64,000 nucleotides of DNA from Paracoccaceae bacterium (GTDB lineage Bacteria > Pseudomonadota > Alphaproteobacteria > Rhodobacterales > Rhodobacteraceae), in NCBI GenBank assembly GCA_028284705.1, contig JANQRE010000004.1, positions 310,001 through 374,000 of the forward strand. Direction: 5' to 3'. The position numbers were made by a program, and so were the translations under genes. Positions 49,323 to 58,156 of this stretch are shown in pieces; the stretch's first letter is position 1, and every line of letters begins with the position of its first letter. The notes under the pieces are model-generated. The model saw only the letters and a list, made by a program, of their open reading frames with translations. It was not told the origin of the DNA and did not search any database.

Positions 49323-50786
49323 ATGAGCAAAGTCATCAAAGGCGGGACGATTGTCACCGCGGATCGCTCGTTTCAGGCCGATATTCTGATCGAGGGCGAG
49401 AAGATTGCCGAGATTGGCGAGAACCTCTCAGGCGATGACGTGATCGACGCCTCCGAGGCCTATGTGATCCCCGGCGGGATCGATCCGCATACCCATCTGG
49501 AGATGCCGTTCATGGGTACGACGGCGGCGGAAACCTTTGAATCCGGGACCTTCGCGGCAGCGGCGGGCGGCACGACGATGCTGGTCGATTTTGTGCTGCC
49601 CGGCGAAGACGGATCGCTGTTGAACGCCATTGATGACTGGGACCGCAAATCGAAGGATCAGATTTGCTGCGATATCTCCTATCATATGGCGATCACCGGC
49701 TGGAATGAGAGCATTTTCAATGAGATGGCCGACGTTGTTCAGAAACGCGGCATCAACACGTTCAAACATTTCATGGCCTATAAAGGCGCGCTGATGGTGG
49801 AGGATGACGAGATGTTCGCCTCCTTCAAGCGCTGTGCTGAGCTGGGGGCCTTGCCGCTGGTGCATGCCGAAAACGGCGATATCGTCGCGGAGTTGCAGCA
49901 GAAATACATGGCCGAGGGGATCACCGGGCCAGAGGGTCATGCCTATTCGCGCCCCCCCGAGGTCGAAGGCGAAGCCGCGAACCGGGCGATCATGATTGCT
50001 GATGCCGCTGGCACGCCGCTTTACATCGTGCATGTGTCCTGTGAGCAGGCCCACGAAGCCATTCGCCGGGCGCGGCAAAAGGGGATGCGGGTCTACGGGG
50101 AGCCGCTGATCCAGCACCTGACACTCGATGAAAGCGAGTATTTCAACAAGGATTGGCAATATGCCGCGCGGCGAGTGATGTCGCCGCCGTTTCGCTCCAA
50201 AGACCATCAGGCCTCGCTTTGGGCGGGGCTGTCGGCGGGGTCTCTGCAGGTCGTGGCGACTGACCACGCAGCCTTCACGGATGAACAAAAACGCATGGGC
50301 GTCGACAATTTCACCACGATCCCGAACGGGACCGGGGGGCTTGAAGAGCGCATGGCGATGCTCTGGACCACGGGTGTCGAGACGGGGCGTCTGACCCCGG
50401 AAGAGTTTGTGGCAGTGACCTCGACCAATATCGCTAAAATCCTCAATATCTACCCTCTGAAGGGCGGAATTGCCGTTGGCGGCGACGCGGATGTGGTGGT
50501 GTGGGACCCAAAACTCTCACGCAAGATTGCGGTGTCGACGCAGAAATCCATCATCGATTACAACGTGTTCGAGAATATGGAGGTGACCGCGCAACCCCGC
50601 TACACGCTCAGCCGGGGCGATGTGATCTGGGCCTATGGGCAGAACTCGCAGCCGCAACCGGGACGTGGTAAATTCATCAAGCGCACGCCCTTTGCGAGCC
50701 CGTCAAAGGCGCTGTCGAAATGGAAATCGCTGAACACGCCACGCAAGATCGAGCGTGATCCGATGAATATCCCGTCGGGTGTCTGA
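49323..50786 (+). CDS. hydA: Dihydropyrimidinase (D-hydantoinase)
   Basis: A 487-residue cyclic amidohydrolase. Metal His ligands are His56 and His58 in DPHTHLEMPF; the carboxylated Lys is Lys154 in FMAYKGAL; other ligands are in LPLVHAENGD, LYIVHVSCEQ and VVATDHAAFT. It opens dihydrouracil to N-carbamoyl-beta-alanine, the step between PreTA and the amidohydrolase. GGAGGAG precedes the ATG. Length fits the family. Confidence 0.95.
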   Translation: MSKVIKGGTIVTADRSFQADILIEGEKIAEIGENLSGDDVIDASEAYVIPGGIDPHTHLEMPFMGTTAAETFESGTFAAAAGGTTMLVDFVLPGEDGSLLNAIDDWDRKSKDQICCDISYHMAITGWNESIFNEMADVVQKRGINTFKHFMAYKGALMVEDDEMFASFKRCAELGALPLVHAENGDIVAELQQKYMAEGITGPEGHAYSRPPEVEGEAANRAIMIADAAGTPLYIVHVSCEQAHEAIRRARQKGMRVYGEPLIQHLTLDESEYFNKDWQYAARRVMSPPFRSKDHQASLWAGLSAGSLQVVATDHAAFTDEQKRMGVDNFTTIPNGTGGLEERMAMLWTTGVETGRLTPEEFVAVTSTNIAKILNIYPLKGGIAVGGDADVVVWDPKLSRKIAVSTQKSIIDYNVFENMEVTAQPRYTLSRGDVIWAYGQNSQPQPGRGKFIKRTPFASPSKALSKWKSLNTPRKIERDPMNIPSGV

Positions 50787-50901
50787 TCACCCATGCAGGA
50801 GGACCACAACTTCACCAAATTTGCCGCTTTCGCGTCACAAATTAACCTCAAACTGCTGAGACGCTCCGGCGCAAACGAGGTATGTGACAAGGGGTATGAC
50901 A

Positions 50902-51069
50902 ATGAATCCGACGATAATCCGGTTCATGTTGGTGCTGGCACTGGGGCTTCTCGCCGTAGGCACATGGATAAACGAGATCGCGATCGCCGATGCGATGTTC
51001 ATCTTCGCGGCCTTCTCGATCGGTGGCGTCTGGTCGAAATACAGCGCCGCAGCAGAAAATACCGCCTAA
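50902..51069 (+). CDS. Small two-segment membrane protein
   Basis: A 55-residue protein with two hydrophobic stretches (IIRFMLVLALGLLAVGTWI and AMFIFAAFSIGGVW) and a polar C-terminus (SKYSAAAENTA). AAGGGG seven bases before this ATG favours it over one two codons earlier. I do not recognise the family. It lies between the dihydropyrimidinase and the ABC ATPase and is probably co-transcribed. It is short, so some doubt remains. Confidence 0.6.
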   Translation: MNPTIIRFMLVLALGLLAVGTWINEIAIADAMFIFAAFSIGGVWSKYSAAAENTA

Positions 51070-51095
51070 CATCAATAATTTGCGGGGCGCTCTGA

Positions 51096-51881
51096 ATGGG
51101 CGCCTCAACAGCCGTTATCTCAGCCGATGCGCTGGACCTGACGTTTCAAACGGCTGATGGTCCGGTGCATGCGCTGAGCAATGTCTCTCTCGACATCCAG
51201 TCGGGAGAGTTTGTCAGTTTTATCGGCCCCTCGGGCTGCGGCAAAACCACCTTTCTGCGCTGCGTGGCGGGGTTGGAGCACCCCACAGGCGGCGCGCTTT
51301 CGGTGAACGGCATGACTCCGGATGAGGCGCGTCGCAACCGCGCCTATGGCTACGTCTTTCAGGCCGCAGGGCTTTATCCCTGGAGGACCATTGGCGGCAA
51401 TATCCGACTGCCTTTAGAGATCATGGGATACAGCAAATCCGACCAGGAAGATCGGGTGAAGAATGTCCTGGAACTGGTTGATCTTAAAGGGTTTGAGAAG
51501 AAATATCCCTGGCAGCTGTCCGGCGGCATGCAGCAGCGTGCCTCCATCGCACGGGCGTTGGCGTTTGATGCTGACATCCTGTTGATGGATGAGCCTTTCG
51601 GGGCGCTCGATGAGATCGTGCGGGACCATCTGAATGAGCAGCTTTTGGCGCTTTGGTCACGCACGGAGAAGACGATTGGTTTCGTGACGCACTCGATTCC
51701 GGAAGCGGTTTATTTGTCGACGAAAATCGTTGTGATGAGCCCGCGCCCGGGGCGAATTCATGAAGTGATCGAGAGCCCATTGCCCAAGGAAAGGCCGCTC
51801 GATATTCGCGATACGCCTGAGTTTATCGAGGTCGCCCACCAAGTGCGCGATGGCCTCAGAGCAGGGCATATCGATGAGTGA
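51096..51881 (+). CDS. ABC transporter ATPase (NitT/TauT type), pyrimidine importer
   Basis: A 261-residue ATPase: Walker A GPSGCGKTT, Q-loop YVFQAAGLYPW, signature LSGGMQQRASIARAL, Walker B ILLMDEPFGALD and switch FVTHSIPEAVYLS. This is the SsuB/TauB/ThiZ group. The other parts of the importer are the permeases at 52598 and 53512 and the THI5-type binding protein. Position inside a RutR-linked pyrimidine operon suggests a nucleobase or related substrate. Confidence 0.92.
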   Translation: MGASTAVISADALDLTFQTADGPVHALSNVSLDIQSGEFVSFIGPSGCGKTTFLRCVAGLEHPTGGALSVNGMTPDEARRNRAYGYVFQAAGLYPWRTIGGNIRLPLEIMGYSKSDQEDRVKNVLELVDLKGFEKKYPWQLSGGMQQRASIARALAFDADILLMDEPFGALDEIVRDHLNEQLLALWSRTEKTIGFVTHSIPEAVYLSTKIVVMSPRPGRIHEVIESPLPKERPLDIRDTPEFIEVAHQVRDGLRAGHIDE

Positions 51882-51887
51882 AAAACG

Positions 51888-51925
51888 CGTATGGTATCCG
51901 TCCAGCATCCGTATGGCATCCGTCC
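51888..51925. repeat. Direct repeat CGTATGGYATCCGTCC, 22-bp period
   Basis: CGTATGGTATCCGTCC (51888-51903) and CGTATGGCATCCGTCC (51910-51925) differ at one base and are spaced by two helical turns. They start just after the ATPase stop. The rest of the 276-base gap to the GNAT gene holds no evident gene, promoter or terminator. Confidence 0.6.
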
Positions 51926-52157
51926 CGACAGTTGGAGACGCTCTGGGGTATGAAGATACTTCGTTCCCGAAGTTTGAAGCGGTTGCAAGGAAGGTCGTCG
52001 CGCCCCGCCCACCTGCAAGAGCGAGGCGCTTGGGATGTCCTGTCACCGGGCACCATTGGCGGCGGCAGACATCAAGTTCGAGATGCCTTAAGTATTTGGT
52101 GATTCCGGTTAACAAATCCTTACTGGCGCTCTTTCTCCGGCTACGGGAGGTTGGCGT

Positions 52158-52601
52158 ATGATCCATCAGCCCAGACCGATCCGACGGGGCGAGGCGGGCG
52201 ATGCCGAGGCCTGCGCGGCGATCCTGAATGCCTGGATTGACCGGCGCGATTGGATGCCGCGCGTGCATAGCGAAGCGGAGGTTATCGGCTTCTATCGCGA
52301 TTTCGTCTTCGAGAAACGTGAGGTCTGGGTTGCTGGCGAGCCGGTCGAGGGGTTCATGGCGCTCGATGTCGAGAACGATGTGGTCACCGCGCTCTATGTC
52401 GCTGAGCCGGGTCAGGGGATCGGCAAGCGCTTTCTCGATCACGCGAAGGAAGGCCGCGACGCGCTGGAACTTTGGACTTTTGTTGCGAATGAGGACGGAC
52501 GGCGGTTTTATGAGCGCGAAGGGTTTCGCGAAGTGAAGCGCACCGATGGAGACAATGAAGAGGGTCTGCCGGATGTGATGTTGAGGTGGGAGCGCGCATG
52601 A
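52158..52601 (+). CDS. GNAT-family N-acetyltransferase
   Basis: A 147-residue GNAT protein: IRRGEAGDAEACAAILNAWI at the start, ALDVENDVVTALYVAEPGQGIGKRFLDHA with the acetyl-CoA-binding Q/R-x-x-G-x-G/A (GQGIGK), and TFVANEDGRRFYEREGFREVKR, the typical C-terminal part. CGGGAGG precedes the ATG. It overlaps the permease gene (ATGA), so it is translated with the importer; acetylation of an imported or derived amine is possible. Confidence 0.9.
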   Translation: MIHQPRPIRRGEAGDAEACAAILNAWIDRRDWMPRVHSEAEVIGFYRDFVFEKREVWVAGEPVEGFMALDVENDVVTALYVAEPGQGIGKRFLDHAKEGRDALELWTFVANEDGRRFYEREGFREVKRTDGDNEEGLPDVMLRWERA

Positions 52602-53515
52602 GGTCGGTCCTGCCAGTTCTGACGGTGGTCGTTGCGATTTTCGGCTTCTGGTATCTTGCCGTGCTGCCGATGAACGCGCATCAGGCGGTGCTGGATGCGG
52701 AGCGGGCAGGGGTTGGAGTGATACCCGCGGAGGCCTCCGCACGCCGGGATCTCTCGGGGTTCACGCTGCTCGCGCGAAACTTCGACGTGGTGACAGCGGG
52801 CGTCTGGACGCAAGAGCGCCCGATCCTGCCTGCGCCGCATCAGGTGGCGGTTGAGCTGTGGGATACGACGGTGGAGAAGAAGATCACCTCGAAACGCAGC
52901 CTGGTCTTTCATGGCTGGATCACCTTGTCGGCGACGCTCTTGGGGTTTGCTATCGGCACCGGGCTCGGCATCCTTCTGGCCGTCGGCATCGTGCATAACC
53001 GCGCAATGGATTTGAGTGTCATGCCATGGGCGATTGCCTCCCAGACCATTCCGATCCTGGCGATTGCGCCGATGATCATCGTGGTTTTGAACTCGGTCGG
53101 GCTGCAGGGCTTGGTGCCGAAAGCGATTATTTCGGCCTATTTGAGCTTCTTCCCAGTGGTTGTGGGCATGGTGAAGGGGCTGCGCAGCCCGGATGCGATG
53201 CAATTGGACCTCCTCAGAACCTATAATGCCAGCAAGTCCGAGACCTTCTGGAAACTACGGCTGCCGGCCTCGATGCCGTATCTCTTTGCGTCGTTGAAGA
53301 TCGGGATTGCGGCCTCTTTGATTGGCGCGATTGTCGGTGAACTGCCGACCGGCGCGGTCAGGGGGCTGGGAGCGCGTATGCTGACGGGCAGCTACTACGG
53401 ACAGACGATCCAGATATGGTCGGCGCTCTTGGCGGCGGCGATTGTGGCGGCAACGCTGGTGGGGATCATTGCGCTTATTCAGCGGATGACGCTGAAACGG
53501 ATGGGGCTGGCATGA
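52598..53515 (+). CDS. ABC transporter permease (NitT/TauT type)
   Basis: A 305-residue permease of the BPD_transp_1 type. It has an N-terminal hydrophobic segment, a periplasmic stretch of about 80 residues (RDLSGFTLLARNFDVVTAGV), and then the transport domain with FHGWITLSATLLGFAIGTGL and the EAA-type loop LLRTYNASKSETFWKLRLPASMPYLF. It pairs with the next permease. The start overlaps the GNAT stop. Confidence 0.92.
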   Translation: MRSVLPVLTVVVAIFGFWYLAVLPMNAHQAVLDAERAGVGVIPAEASARRDLSGFTLLARNFDVVTAGVWTQERPILPAPHQVAVELWDTTVEKKITSKRSLVFHGWITLSATLLGFAIGTGLGILLAVGIVHNRAMDLSVMPWAIASQTIPILAIAPMIIVVLNSVGLQGLVPKAIISAYLSFFPVVVGMVKGLRSPDAMQLDLLRTYNASKSETFWKLRLPASMPYLFASLKIGIAASLIGAIVGELPTGAVRGLGARMLTGSYYGQTIQIWSALLAAAIVAATLVGIIALIQRMTLKRMGLA

Positions 53516-54357
53516 TCCTGGTGGCGCTTGCTCTTTTGATCTGGCTCGGCGCGTGGTGGCTGAACGTGCAATTGGCCGAGAGTGCGGTTGTAAAAACCCG
53601 GGCCGGGCGGTTGCTGGTGCCGGCAATCTTCGGGATCACGATCCTTGTGGTCTGGGAGTTGGTGGTGCGCGGGCTTGAGGTTCCGCTTGTGATCCTGCCG
53701 CCACCGACGCAGATCGTGGCGCGGATGGCCTCGGAAGTGCCGATCCTCTGGGCGGATTTCGTGCAGACCTTCGTGAAGGGAGCGCTGTCGGGTTATGTGA
53801 TCGGCTGTGCGGCGGCTTTTGGGGTGGCGATCCTGGCGGATCGGTTTGATTTCCTGAAACGCGGCCTCTTGCCAGTGGGCAATTTCATCGCCGCCCTGCC
53901 GATCATCGGCACCGCGCCCATTCTGGTCATGTGGTTCGGGTTCGACTGGCAGTCGAAAGCGGCTGTGGTGGTTGTGATGGTATTCTTCCCGATGCTGGTG
54001 AACACGGTCGCGGGCTTGCAGGAAACAACGGCGATGCAGCGCGACCTGATGCGCACCTATGGGGCGGGGTATTGGGCATCGTTGACGAAACTGCGCCTGC
54101 CAGCGGCGATGCCGTTCATTTTCAACGGGCTGAAAATCTCGACAACACTGGCGCTGATCGGCGCGATTGTCGCCGAATTCTTCGGCTCGCCGATTGTAGG
54201 CATGGGATTCCGGATATCGACTTCCGTCGGCCAATTGGCCCTCGATATGGTCTGGGCGGAGATCGTCGTGGCAGCGCTGGCGGGGTCTGCGTTTTACGGC
54301 GCGGTCGCAATGATTGAGAAAGGCGTGACCTTCTGGCACCCTTCGCAACGAGGCTAA
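53512..54357 (+). CDS. ABC transporter permease (NitT/TauT type)
   Basis: A 281-residue second permease: two N-terminal hydrophobic segments, ADFVQTFVKGALSGYVIGCA, IIGTAPILVMWFGFDWQSKA and the EAA loop LMRTYGAGYWASLTKLRLPAAMPFIFNGLK. ATGA overlap with the preceding gene. The reading frame extends upstream inside the other permease and is not used. It forms a heterodimeric channel with it. Confidence 0.92.
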   Translation: MILVALALLIWLGAWWLNVQLAESAVVKTRAGRLLVPAIFGITILVVWELVVRGLEVPLVILPPPTQIVARMASEVPILWADFVQTFVKGALSGYVIGCAAAFGVAILADRFDFLKRGLLPVGNFIAALPIIGTAPILVMWFGFDWQSKAAVVVVMVFFPMLVNTVAGLQETTAMQRDLMRTYGAGYWASLTKLRLPAAMPFIFNGLKISTTLALIGAIVAEFFGSPIVGMGFRISTSVGQLALDMVWAEIVVAALAGSAFYGAVAMIEKGVTFWHPSQRG

Positions 54358-54390
54358 GAGCAAACAAAGTTCAACCTGGAGGAAGACAAC

Positions 54391-55371
54391 ATGAAAAAAC
54401 TGCTACTCACGGCTGCGGCCCTCGCGATGGCGACGGCAGCGCAGGCAGCGGATGAAGTGAAACTGCAATTGCAATGGGTCACGCAGGCTCAGTTTGCGGG
54501 TTATTACGTGGCGCTGGATCAGGGGTTTTACGAGGAAGAGAACCTTGATGTGACGATCCTGCCCGGTGGTCCGGATATTGCCCCACCACAAGTGCTTGCC
54601 GGGGGCGGCGCGGATGCGATGCTGAACTGGATGCCGTCGGCGCTGGCCGCGCGCGAGAAGGGCCTGCCGGTGGTGAATATTGCGCAGCCGTTTAAGAGTT
54701 CCGGCCTGATGCTGACCTGTTGGAAGGATACGGGAATTACCTCGCCGCAAGACTTCAAGGGCAAGACGATTGGGGTCTGGTTCTTTGGCAATGAATATCC
54801 GTTCCTGTCCTGGATGTCTCAGGAAGGTATTCCGACCGATGGGGGGGACGACGGTGTGACGGTGTTGAAGCAGGGTTTCAATGTGGACCCGCTGTTGCAG
54901 CGGCAGGCCGATTGCATCTCGACCATGACCTACAATGAGTTCGGGCAAGTGCTGGATTCCGGGGTGTCCGAGGACGAGCTTGTGACGTTCAAATATGAAG
55001 AGCAGGGTGTCGCGACGCTGGAAGACGGCATCTATGTGCTGGAAGAAAACCTCGCCGACCCGGCCTTTAAGGACAAGATGGTGCGCTTCGTGCGGGCGTC
55101 GATGAAGGGCTGGAAATGGGCCGAGGAGAACCGGGAAGAGGCAGCAGGGATCGTTCTGGATAACGACGAGACCGGTGCCCAAACGGAGGCGCATCAGGTG
55201 CGCATGATGGGCGAGATTGCGAAGCTCACGGCGGGCTCAAACGGCGCGCTTGATCCGGCGGATTTCCAGCGGACGGTGGATACGCTGCTGGCCGGTGGGT
55301 CTGATCCGGTGATCACCAAGCAGCCGGAAGGCGCCTGGACGCATGACATCACGGATGCGGCGTTAAACTGA
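54391..55371 (+). CDS. THI5/NMT1-type ABC substrate-binding protein
   Basis: A 326-residue periplasmic protein with a Sec signal (MKKLLLTAAALAMATAAQAA). VKLQLQWVTQAQFAGYYVAL is the hallmark of THI5/NMT1-like binding proteins for pyrimidine-type ligands. GGPDIAPPQVLAGGGADAM and WMPSALAAREKGLPVVNIAQ follow. The group includes binders of HMP, riboflavin-like and nucleobase ligands; the neighbourhood of preT, preA, hydA and rutR favours uracil, thymine or a derivative. It ends the importer operon. Confidence 0.92.
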   Translation: MKKLLLTAAALAMATAAQAADEVKLQLQWVTQAQFAGYYVALDQGFYEEENLDVTILPGGPDIAPPQVLAGGGADAMLNWMPSALAAREKGLPVVNIAQPFKSSGLMLTCWKDTGITSPQDFKGKTIGVWFFGNEYPFLSWMSQEGIPTDGGDDGVTVLKQGFNVDPLLQRQADCISTMTYNEFGQVLDSGVSEDELVTFKYEEQGVATLEDGIYVLEENLADPAFKDKMVRFVRASMKGWKWAEENREEAAGIVLDNDETGAQTEAHQVRMMGEIAKLTAGSNGALDPADFQRTVDTLLAGGSDPVITKQPEGAWTHDITDAALN

Positions 55372-55405
55372 GTTTCGAATTGCGCTGACGCGCAATCCGA
55401 CCGAC

Positions 55406-55464
55406 TGGGGAGGGCCAGCCCTCCCCAGACCCCTCCCGGAGTATTTTTGGACCAATGAAAATAC
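55406..55464. repeat. Intergenic double-hairpin repeat/terminator
   Basis: Perfect ten-base arms TGGGGAGGGC and GCCCTCCCCA (55406-55427) around CA are followed by ACCCCTCCCGGAGTATTTTTGG and a second stem, GTATTTT (55441-55447) with AAAATAC (55458-55464). This arrangement is a familiar dispersed intergenic element in roseobacter-group genomes and probably also ends the importer transcript. It recurs nowhere else in the window. Confidence 0.7.
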
Positions 55465-55533
55465 ACGCGTCTGTGATTGGGCGGGTGTGATCCTTGGCAT
55501 CTAAAGTGCGACCCAGAATAGGGAGCACTTGAG

Positions 55534-56007
55534 ATGGCAAAGTCTAAGCGGAAGAAGAAGCAAGCGGCGGTGGCGGAACCGGCGAGGCGAGACACGCTGA
55601 AGCTGCTGCGCAATGGTGCGATTGCGGCGGCTCTGCTGGGCGGTGGCGGTTATCTGGGCGTGCGCAAGGTTAGGGCCGATCTGGCGGAGCAGGATTTCTC
55701 GCTGATTGGCAATGGCAAGCCGACCTTGGTGCAGATTCATGATCCGCAATGCCCCGTTTGTAACGCGTTGCAGAAGGAAGCGCGGGCGGCGCTGTCGAAT
55801 TTCGAGGAATGCACGATCCAATATGTGGTGGCCAATATTCGCACCGATCAGGGGGCGACGCTGGCGGGCAATCTCGGTGTGCCGCATGTGACGCTGGTGC
55901 TCTATGACGCGGCTGGCGAGGTGCAGGAGATTTTGCGCGGGCCGAATGACGAGGCGGCGATTTTGGCGGCGTTTGAGAACACGTACGGGGTGCGACCGTC
56001 AGTCTGA
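55534..56007 (+). CDS. Membrane-anchored thioredoxin-like protein
   Basis: A 157-residue protein. A Lys-rich N-terminus (SKRKKKQ) and one hydrophobic anchor (LLRNGAIAAALLGGGGYLG) precede a thioredoxin-fold domain with the redox motif CPVC (HDPQCPVCNALQKEA) and cis-Pro in GVPHVTLVLYD. It would face the periplasm and act in disulfide exchange. The end overlaps the convergent LysR gene by nine bases. Confidence 0.82.
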   Translation: MAKSKRKKKQAAVAEPARRDTLKLLRNGAIAAALLGGGGYLGVRKVRADLAEQDFSLIGNGKPTLVQIHDPQCPVCNALQKEARAALSNFEECTIQYVVANIRTDQGATLAGNLGVPHVTLVLYDAAGEVQEILRGPNDEAAILAAFENTYGVRPSV

Positions 56008-56922
56008 CCCGGTCAGAACCCCGGCGATTTCCCTTTTCACCCAAGACAGGAGCGGATTGCGCTCGTCGCGCTTGTGAATGAGCGTGCCGATGCGGAAGTT
56101 GCGGATGTCGATGGGGGGTTCAGCGACTGAAAGATCGAAGCGGTCGGCCTGCGCTGCGAGCAGGCGCGCGGGCAGGGTCGCGATGAGCTCGGAGCGTTCG
56201 AGAAGCGTCAGTGCGTGGAGGAAATAGGGCACCGTTGCGGTGACGCGGCGGGAGAGGCCTTGGGCGGCAAGGGTCGTATCGACGATGCCGGATCGAGAAC
56301 CGTCGGACGAGACGAGTAGGTGATTGGCCCTGAGATAGGTGTCGAGGGTAAGGGTGTGCAAGGCCGGGTGGTTTTGGCGGGCGGCGACAAGATACGTTTC
56401 CTCGGTCAGATGTTCGGCGACGGTGTTGGGGGCGGCGTCGGGAAAGAAGCCGAGGCCGATGTCGATTTTGCCGTCCTTCAGACCCTGATTGGTTTCCTCT
56501 CCGGTGGCGGTCGTGACCGAGAGTGTCAGGCCCGGGGCCTGGGCGGTGAGGCGGGTCAGTACATCGGGCAGGAAGGTGGCGAGTTCGAGGTCGCGGCAGG
56601 CGATGCGTAAGTGCGCGGTGAGCGTGGCGAGGTTCAGCGCCTGCGGGCCGGACAGGGTGGCGTTGAGCCGTTCGACCACGTCGCGGATGTCGGGCTCGAT
56701 GGCGCGGGCGAAGGCGGTGGGCTCCATGCCGTGGGGGCGGCGGAGGAACAGATCATCCTCGAAGACCGTGCGTAGACGAGTGATCGCGTGGCTGATCGCC
56801 GACGCGGTGAGGCCGAGGTCTTGCGCCACGTCTGAGGCCTTGCCACTGCGCATGAGGCCCAGAAAGATCAGCAGAACGCCGATATCGAGGCGGCGGAGTT
56901 TATTTTCATCGAAATCAGACAT
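55999..56922 (-). CDS. LysR-family transcriptional regulator
   Basis: A 307-residue LysR-type regulator: HTH in DIGVLLIFLGLMRSGKASD, VAQDLGLTASAISHAI, then TRLRTVFEDDLFLRR, and a periplasmic-binding-like effector domain. It diverges from the DJ-1/PfpI gene across a 72-base gap that has repeated TTTCA/TGAAA boxes, so it probably controls that gene. The effector is unknown. Confidence 0.92.
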   Translation of the reverse strand: MSDFDENKLRRLDIGVLLIFLGLMRSGKASDVAQDLGLTASAISHAITRLRTVFEDDLFLRRPHGMEPTAFARAIEPDIRDVVERLNATLSGPQALNLATLTAHLRIACRDLELATFLPDVLTRLTAQAPGLTLSVTTATGEETNQGLKDGKIDIGLGFFPDAAPNTVAEHLTEETYLVAARQNHPALHTLTLDTYLRANHLLVSSDGSRSGIVDTTLAAQGLSRRVTATVPYFLHALTLLERSELIATLPARLLAAQADRFDLSVAEPPIDIRNFRIGTLIHKRDERNPLLSWVKREIAGVLTGSD

Positions 56923-56994
56923 GAAGTGATTTCAGTTACATTTCATTCAAGGCAGTCGTACATCCGGTCTCAGTGAAATTCAAGGAGAGACAAG
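56923..56994. promoter_or_regulatory. Divergent LysR/PfpI promoter region with TTTCA boxes
   Basis: GATTTCAG, ATTTCATT and GTGAAATTC are spaced across this 72-base gap. TTTCA-type half-sites in both orientations suit LysR binding, but no single T-N11-A site stands out. AAGGAGAGA just before the PfpI ATG is its ribosome-binding site. Confidence 0.4.
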
Positions 56995-57705
56995 ATGTCT
57001 AAAGTTCTGATGATTGTGGCCAACCCTGCGACCTCGCCGGTGACCGGCTGGCCGATCGGCTTCTGGTGGGCGGAGTTGAGCCATGCGTGGCTGAAATTTC
57101 GCGACGCTGGCTATGAGGTGGATGTGGCCTCGCCCGAGGGTGGGGATTTGATGGCCGATGGGTATTCGGACCCCGAGGATGAGAGCGGGTATTCGGCCCA
57201 TGATGTGATCTCGATGGGGTTCAAACACACGCCTGCGGCGGCGGAACTGACCAGGGCGACACCTGCCATAAAGGACGTTAATGCAAGTGCTTACGACGCG
57301 ATCTTCATCGTTGGTGGGCAATCCCCGATGGTCTCGATGATTGATGATGCGGCGCTGCATAGGTTCATCGCGGATTTCTACGAGACGGGCAAACCGACAG
57401 CCGCCGTGTGCCATGGGACCTGCGTGCTGTTGAAAGCGAAGCTGAGTGATGGATCGCTGCTGGTTGCGGGTAAAACCTGGACCGGGTTTGCCAATTCCGA
57501 GGAACAATATGCGGAAAGTGCCGTGGGGCAGAAAATCCAGCCGTTCTGGATTGAGAGTGAGGCGCAGAAGATTGAAAACACGAACTTTATCGTGTCCGGG
57601 CCGATGGCGGAATTTGCGGTGCGGGATGGCAATTTGATCACCGGTCAGCAACAGAATTCCTCCGGGAAGGCGGCGGAGCTGGTGATCGAAGCGCTGGGAC
57701 GCTGA
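56995..57705 (+). CDS. DJ-1/PfpI-family protein (Hsp31-like)
   Basis: A 236-residue class I glutamine-amidotransferase-like protein: MIVANPATSPVTGWPIGFWWAELSHAW at the start includes the Glu of the active site, YDAIFIVGGQSPM follows, and the nucleophile elbow is AAVCHGTCVLLKA with Cys then His. NIVSGPMAEFAVRDGNLITGQQQNS closes the fold. Members are glyoxalases, deglycases or chaperones. It is probably under the divergent LysR regulator and is followed 4 bases later by a membrane protein gene. Confidence 0.88.
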   Translation: MSKVLMIVANPATSPVTGWPIGFWWAELSHAWLKFRDAGYEVDVASPEGGDLMADGYSDPEDESGYSAHDVISMGFKHTPAAAELTRATPAIKDVNASAYDAIFIVGGQSPMVSMIDDAALHRFIADFYETGKPTAAVCHGTCVLLKAKLSDGSLLVAGKTWTGFANSEEQYAESAVGQKIQPFWIESEAQKIENTNFIVSGPMAEFAVRDGNLITGQQQNSSGKAAELVIEALGR

Positions 57706-57709
57706 AGCC

Positions 57710-58156
57710 ATGTCGCAGTGGGTTTTCGTCCTTGCAGCACTTGTCACCGGGGCCCTGGTCCCGGTGCAACTGGCGTTGAATGGGCAGCTCGGGACCGCGC
57801 TGAAAAGCCCCTATCTGGGAGCGTTCTTCGTCTTTGTCGTGGGTGTGCTGGCGATGGGCGCGGCGCTGGTGGTGATGCAGGAGGGGTTGCCCTCGGCGCA
57901 GGCGCTGGGTGCGGTGCCGCCTATGGCCTGGGTCGGCGGGTTGGTCGCCACGATCTACATTCTGGCGGTCGTGGTCTTGGTGCCGAAACTGGGCGTGGGC
58001 TCAGTCGCGGTGCTGGTGATCGCGGGGCAAGTGATTGCCGCGCTTGTGCTGGATCATCTGGGCGCGTTTGGCACGGCGCAGGTGTCGATTACGGGGATGC
58101 GGGTGCTTGGAGGCGGCCTCGTGTTGACCGGGGCCGCCTTGGTGCGCTTCAGTTGA
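57710..58156 (+). CDS. DMT-type inner-membrane protein (YdcZ/DUF606 family)
   Basis: A 148-residue protein with about five hydrophobic segments (VFVLAALVTGALVPVQLALN, FFVFVVGVLAMGAALVVM, MAWVGGLVATIYILAVVVLV, VAVLVIAGQVIAALVLDHLG, LGGGLVLTGAALV). GALVPVQLALNGQLGTAL is typical of the short YdcZ-type members of the drug/metabolite transporter superfamily, which dimerise. It overlaps the end of the convergent bicupin gene by eight bases. Confidence 0.87.
   Translation: MSQWVFVLAALVTGALVPVQLALNGQLGTALKSPYLGAFFVFVVGVLAMGAALVVMQEGLPSAQALGAVPPMAWVGGLVATIYILAVVVLVPKLGVGSVAVLVIAGQVIAALVLDHLGAFGTAQVSITGMRVLGGGLVLTGAALVRFS

Noticed and set aside
50787-51095. TPP riboswitch before the THI5-type importer
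   Set aside because: No CTGAGA core or paired stems are present; the region encodes a small membrane protein.
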